From NCBI GenBank assembly GCA_003614735.1, contig KZ992513.1, positions 1 through 37,152 on the forward strand: DNA of 37,152 bases. The letters are read 5' to 3'. Of this stretch, positions 32,716 through 37,152 are shown piece after piece. The position numbers were made by a program, and so were the translations under genes. The notes under the pieces are model-generated. The model saw only the letters and a list, made by a program, of their open reading frames with translations. It was not told the origin of the DNA and made no database searches. Numbering within the stretch: position 1 is the stretch's first letter; each line of letters starts with the position of its first letter. The DNA is from Thamnocephalis sphaerospora (Eukaryota; Zoopagomycota; Zoopagomycetes; Zoopagales; Sigmoideomycetaceae).

Positions 32716-35700
32716 ATGTTTAGGAAAATTTTGGTGGCGAATCGCGGCGAAATTGCCTGCCGCGTCATGCGCACTTGTCGCCGCCTCGGTATTGCCACGG
32801 TTGCAGTGTACTCGGACTGGTAGGCGGCCTTTTACGCGACCAGCTAGCGACGACAGTGCTAATACACGCCTGTGGCATCATGCTCAGCGACAAGGAAGCG
32901 GTGCACACAAGGATGGCCGATGAGGCAATCCATATCGGCCCGTCTCCTGCCGCCGCCTCTTATCTACGCGCCGATGCCATTCTGACGGCAGCTAAACAGG
33001 TAGGCGCAGACGCCATTCACCCAGGTAGGACGTGTAAATAAGACAACTATGTGGTTCTGCTCACTGACGTGGAAACTACTAGGCTACGGGTTTCTCTCGG
33101 AGAATGCCGAGTTTGCAGCAGCATGTGCGCACGCCGGCATCACTTTTATTGGACCAAAGCCCGAGTCGATTACGGCTGTGGGCGACAAGGTACGCAGTGT
33201 ATGATGTTGGCTGCAGCGCATCCATACTTACTGTATGCGGTAGATTGCTGCAAAGCGTCTTATAACCGCAAAGGCACCGTGGATCCCGCTGATTCCCGGA
33301 TACAATGGTGATGACCAAACGCTGGAGCGTCTGGAGAGCGAGGCTATACGTGTTGGTATGTGAAACTTGGCGTACTGAGCGCCTGGAGCGGCTTCTTACG
33401 CTGGATTGCTATGCCAGGGTTTCCTCTTCTGCTGAAAGCATCGGCAGGCGGTGGAGGCAAGGGAATGCGGATTGTGCGCGAGAAAGAGCGGTAAGCACTT
33501 GGCATTCTGGCGCACATGCAAATCCATATGCCACGCCATTGCTGACGCGGCTGTTAGACTGGCTGAAGAAATAGAGCTGGCCAAGGGAGAGGCGCTGCGG
33601 TCGTTTGGATCGGATGCGCTGCTGGTCGAGCGCTATTTTGACAAGAGTCGGCATATTGAGGTACGTTTGAGCGGTCGATGTCTGCGTAGGATGATCCATC
33701 AATGCGACATGGTGCTGAGCTACAAACAATTACTTGCAGTAGATTCAGATTATTGGCGATCAGCAAGGAAATGTGCGCCACTGCTTTGAGCGCGAATGCT
33801 CCATTCAACGACGCCACCAAAAGATCATCGAGGTATAATCGCTAGTCTACCGTACGTTGCCAACAACACGCTAACAAGCCGCTCATGGTAGGAATCACCG
33901 TCGCCAGTAATGACGGAAAAGCTGCGTGCATCCATGACAGAAGCAGCAGTGCGCATTGGCGAGCTGATTGCGTATCAAGGTGTTGGCACCGTAGAATTTA
34001 TTGTGGTAAGTATCGTAGTTGGATGCAAACAGGTTCCGCTATTCACCGGAATAACCGACTGTGGCCAAAGGACGATCGCACTCGCGAGTTCTTCTTCCTC
34101 GAGGTGAACACACGTCTTCAGGTTGAGCACCCTGTTACAGAGTGCGTGACCGGCCTTGATCTGGTAGAGCTACAGATTCAAGTGGCAGCAGGTGCGTTTG
34201 CAGCCATGGCCGCAATGTTCATCCGTGCCGCTAATGTAGACTCGATCCTCCACCTAGGTGTGCCCCTTGTAGATACGCCCGTGGCCTCTCTGAAGTTGCA
34301 GGTAGGCGCGATTACCATCATCGTGTGCCAGTGCATGGGCTGACAATTGACACACATTTTGCAATATCTTGCAGGGCTGCGCTATGGAATGTCGTCTGTA
34401 CGCCGAGGACCCCGCAAACAGCTTCTTTCCATGCAAGTATAGCGTTGCTGGACGCTAGATCTGCCCATCTAACCATCCATGGACGTACGTAGGCTCTGGA
34501 GGAATTGTACATTGGTCACCGTCCACGCTGCCATTTGCTCGCTATGACTCTGGCGTTGAGAGCGGTTAGTCTACCAGCCCGGCTGGCTGTGCTAGGAGTA
34601 TCATTAATACTGTGCCTAGGAACCCAAGTAACTGTCTACTACGATCCAATGATTGCCAAGATCACGGTCTGGGCAGAGAATCGATCGATACTGCTGGCGC
34701 GTATGGCACAAGTACTGCGAGATACCCTCTGCTTCGGCATTACCACCAACCAGGCATTCCTACTGGCCGTACTGGCACACCCCGATTTCCAGCGCGCTGA
34801 CTTTACGACGCAGTTTGTCGAAATGGAGCAGAGTCGCCTCTTGGCCATTATGCGCGGCACAGAGCAGGCTGCTGTGCAAGACGCATGTAGTCTGGACCAA
34901 GCAACAGCACCAGCTATCACCGCAGCCCATTTGTGGCGCTGGCACCAACGTCAATCGCAACGCAAATATCTAGGACACGTTCCTGCGGGATTCCGCAACG
35001 TTCGCTGGCGGCCCCAACGTGACGTATACTCGCTAGCGGTGACAGGCGGATCGACAGAGGGCAGCACAAAGTGGGAACTAGTGTACGACAACATTAGCAG
35101 TGCGGCGACTGGCAAGGCCTTGCGCTGCAAACTGCTTCGCGTAGAGGAAGAGGATGCTCAAAAGCCCAGCTACCGCATCGTGCCGGAGAAGCGCGCTGAC
35201 CTTGATATTTTAGCAGAGCTGATGCATGTTCAGATCCAGCGCGAGCTTCCTGGTATGTGGTGATGCTCCAAGCCAACGGATCGTAGCCATCCTCTGACGC
35301 ATTTGCTTTGTGGCGCGCAACATTCTCAGATATCAAAGTAGCCAGTATGCGGTGCAGCATTGGTCAGTACTGCGATGCCATCGCTGACAGACGCTACAGT
35401 ATATTGCCAAAGGCTAACGTCGGCCGGGACGCTTGTAGATGGCGCACAGCGCGACTTTTACATTGCAGAAGTCTACGAGCCAGACAACAACCGCCATCAT
35501 CTTTGGCTGCAGTGTCCTGCCCTTGGTATCGTAGCAGCACGCGTCACAGCTCACGGACGTCTAGAGTCCAAGTCGTCCGGCGAAGAGGACCCCGGTAAGA
35601 GTTATCCCAACCCTAGCAATACCTGTCGCCATTTACTGACATTTGCGCTTAGTGACCGCCTATGCAACGCAAATGCCATGCCGTATCCTGCGCATCGTTG

Positions 35701-35861
35701 CGCAGGATGGGCAAACCGTGAAGCCTGGCGACACCATTCTGACGATGGAGTCGATGAAGATGGAGACACGATTGTACGCACGTCACCAGGGCGTTTTGCA
35801 CCTGCTCGTGAAGCCAGACCAACTAGTGGATGCGGGTGTCATGATGTGCGAAATTCGATAA
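32716..35861 (+). CDS. Biotin-dependent acyl-CoA carboxylase alpha subunit (3-methylcrotonyl-CoA carboxylase-like)
   Basis: Biotin carboxylase plus biotin carrier subunit; with a beta subunit it carboxylates 3-methylcrotonyl-CoA (leucine breakdown) or geranyl-CoA (terpene breakdown). Fifteen exons: 32716..32819, 32888..33024, 33083..33189, 33244..33355, 33418..33490, 33558..33660, 33743..33832, 33892..34005, 34071..34191, 34258..34301, 34375..34432, 34493..34564, 34620..35252, 35391..35594, 35653..35861; 726 residues, the usual MCC-alpha size. Motifs: [41 protein letters not shown]-grasp loop [14 protein letters not shown] (about 158-171), [46 protein letters not shown] and YYDPMIAK. The biotinyl Lys is at about 693 in MESMKM. 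Intron 11 is GC-AG. The MFRKIL start has no mitochondrial presequence, unlike known MCC. Propionyl-CoA carboxylase is less likely; the exact substrate cannot be read from sequence. Confidence 0.9.
34433..34492 (+). other. GC-AG intron in carboxylase alpha gene
   Basis: Donor CCAT|GCAAGT and acceptor ACGTAG, with a CTAACC branch-like site near 34469. Only this choice keeps frame and gives [16 protein letters not shown]; the nearby GT donor (34437) shifts the frame. Confidence 0.78.
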
Positions 35862-35972
35862 TGAGGGCAATAGCACTGGCTGTACTTGCTGTACTTGCTC
35901 AAATGTGATACGGTAGATTTTGGTGGTCGTTGGAACCATACAGTGCCTCGTTGGTATACACGCCAGTCTTTC

Positions 35973-36528
35973 ATGTGGTCTACCATCGCCGCTCGCACTA
36001 TTCGCCGCGTGTCTTTGACGTTTGCTGCACAGTGTCGTTTACATTCAAGCATGTCGACCCCAACCGTCTCGGCCTCGGTAGTCTACGTCACCTGTCCTGA
36101 CGACAGCACCACGGCCAAGAAACTGGCGCGTGGTCTGCTGGAGAATAAGTTGATTGCATGCGCCAACATTGTCCCAAAGATCACGTCCATGTATTGTATG
36201 TGTCTGCAATTGCCAACTAGCATAGCGTGTATACATGCTAAATGCGTTTGGCATCTTCGCTTAGGGTGGCAAGACGCCATTGAGGAGGACACTGAGGTAC
36301 TGCTGATGATGAAGACGCTGGATGCCCGTGTGCCACAGCTGACCGAGTATGTGCGCGAGCACCATCCGTACGAAGTGCCAGAGGTTATTGCTGTCAAGGT
36401 AGTTACGCTCTAATGACTGCATCGTGCTGTTCAGCTTACTTACGAAACATGCTTTGAGACAGATACACGATGGTAGCCCTGCTTATCTCAATTGGATCCA
36501 TGACAATGTTAAACAGAGCGCAGCCTGA
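35973..36528 (+). CDS. CutA-like protein, probable mitochondrial form
   Basis: Small trimeric CutA1-family protein, linked to divalent-cation tolerance in bacteria; its eukaryotic role is unclear. Exons 35973..36195, 36265..36398 and 36463..36528 give 140 residues. The core begins SVVYVTCPDDSTTAKKLARG, then LIACANIVPKITSMYWWQDA, LLMMKTLDARVPQL, HHPYEVPEVIAVKV and the last strand GSPAYLNWIHDNV. These are standard CutA blocks. The first about 25 residues (MWSTIAARTIRRVSLTFAAQ) are Arg/Ser/Thr-rich without acids, a plausible mitochondrial presequence; an internal Met (MSTPTVSAS) could start a cytosolic form. It lies 111 bp after the carboxylase gene and 84 bp before the next gene. Confidence 0.93.
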
Positions 36529-36612
36529 ATAAAGCTACGTCAGCAGCCATTCACCACCAACTGCTTCTTTCCGCTTCAACGTCTTGCACAATACACAGAA
36601 CCACTGTGCGCC

Positions 36613-37152
36613 ATGAACACATTTACCCCTACGGCCAAGGGTTCACCGTCCTTCAAGGAGGCGTGGCTTGTCATAGTAGGGTCCAGTGCAGTTGCGCTGG
36701 TTTAGCACGAATCTCACCGCTGCGCATCGCCGTACAGCCAACCGTGTCGACTGGCGGCGTCTCTCAGCTGGCCGTTGACCTGATAATTAGCACGCTGCAG
36801 CTGAAACGCGTTGGCTACCTAAACGATCCCAATGTGCTGCCTGTAGCGTGTGTCGACCCTTGCGGAACGGGCGAAAAAGGCATTGCCACGGCGCTTGAAG
36901 GTGCGCAGACAGACGGCTTTGGCGCTGCTGTTGATGCTCATCCGCTTACCGCAATATCACTACGGATGCCACAGTTTTTCAGTCAGAGGATGCAAGCATC
37001 GCAGTGATCCAGCAGCGCTCTCCGGAGTTTCCGGTAATTATTGCATGTCCGAAGCGTATCATCGTTGCGACAAAACTCAACGTGCCATTTGCAGGGCGCA
37101 CGCCAGGCGCTGACCGAAAACCTGATCAAATTTGCAAAAGATGGCGCGTTCA
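36613..37152 (+). CDS. ADD66: Proteasome assembly chaperone 2 (PAC2/Add66/PSMG2), 3' partial
   Basis: With PAC1 it forms a heterodimer that guides assembly of the 20S proteasome alpha ring. Exons 36613..36675, 36738..36900, 36975..37033 and 37095..>37152; the window ends inside exon 4, so only about 114 of roughly 260 residues are seen. Blocks: SPSFKEAWLVIPTVSTGGVS, QLAVDLIISTLQLKRVGYL, EVFQSEDASIAVIQQRSPEF and GARQALTENLIKFAKDGAF, the typical PAC2 N-terminal half (human PSMG2 has VGNVGQLAMDLIISTL). Intron 1 (36676..36737) is chosen because it joins LVI to PTVSTGG. Confidence 0.9.

Noticed and set aside
37001..37152. Plus-strand read-through frames at the window end as separate genes
   Set aside because: They are explained as intron and out-of-frame reading of the PAC2 gene.

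Overview
This is nuclear DNA from an intron-rich, gene-dense eukaryote, most likely an early-diverging (non-Dikarya) fungus. Introns are mostly 55-100 nt with GT(A/G)-AG ends and CTAAC-like branch sites, and intergenic gaps are often only 85-300 bp. The gene set is fungal in flavour: a DUF2415-type WD40 protein, a four-domain AtuA/DUF1446 enzyme, Mtr10, Nat3, PAC2 and an ADAM protease. No tRNA, rRNA, CRISPR or transposon was found. The lineage (for example Zoopagomycota/Kickxellomycotina or Blastocladiomycota) is inference; no marker settles it. I placed splice sites by hand from reading-frame continuity and protein-family similarity.

Layout. 1-3285 (+): 3' part of an Mtr10/transportin-3 import receptor. 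3700-5222 (-): WD40 protein. 6182-8493 (+): mitochondrial Hsp70. 8794-9636 (-): LiuC/AtuE-like enoyl-CoA hydratase ending in SKL. 9764-10632 (-): NatB catalytic subunit. 10877-11560 (-): prefoldin subunit 6. 11777-12716 (-): RNA polymerase subunit Rpb5. 13252-14150 (+): eIF4E-family cap-binding protein. 14446-18465 (-): intronless 1.3-thousand-residue CTC1-like protein. 18620-19498 (+): TRAPP subunit Trs31/TRAPPC5. 19655-20803 (-): cyclin L-like protein. 21476-24243 (+): transmembrane ADAM metalloprotease. 24632-28751 (+): cytosolic-type valyl-tRNA synthetase. 28877-30102 (-): cardiolipin synthase. 30252-32473 (+): AtuA-family protein. 32716-35861 (+): biotin-dependent acyl-CoA carboxylase alpha subunit (MCC/geranyl-CoA type). 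35973-36528 (+): CutA-like protein. 36613 to the end (+): proteasome assembly chaperone 2, cut by the window.

Most genes are unrelated housekeeping functions (gene expression, protein folding, trafficking, mitochondria). The exception is the right end. The AtuA-family gene and the biotin carboxylase are adjacent and in the same orientation, as their relatives are in bacterial acyclic-terpene and leucine/isovalerate utilisation loci, and a LiuC/AtuE-like hydratase lies about 21 kb away.

The points most worth following are the CTC1-like protein (candidate telomere CST subunit in a fungus), the AtuA/carboxylase pair, the complete ADAM protease, and an unusually high number of GC-AG introns (4 of about 86 inferred).
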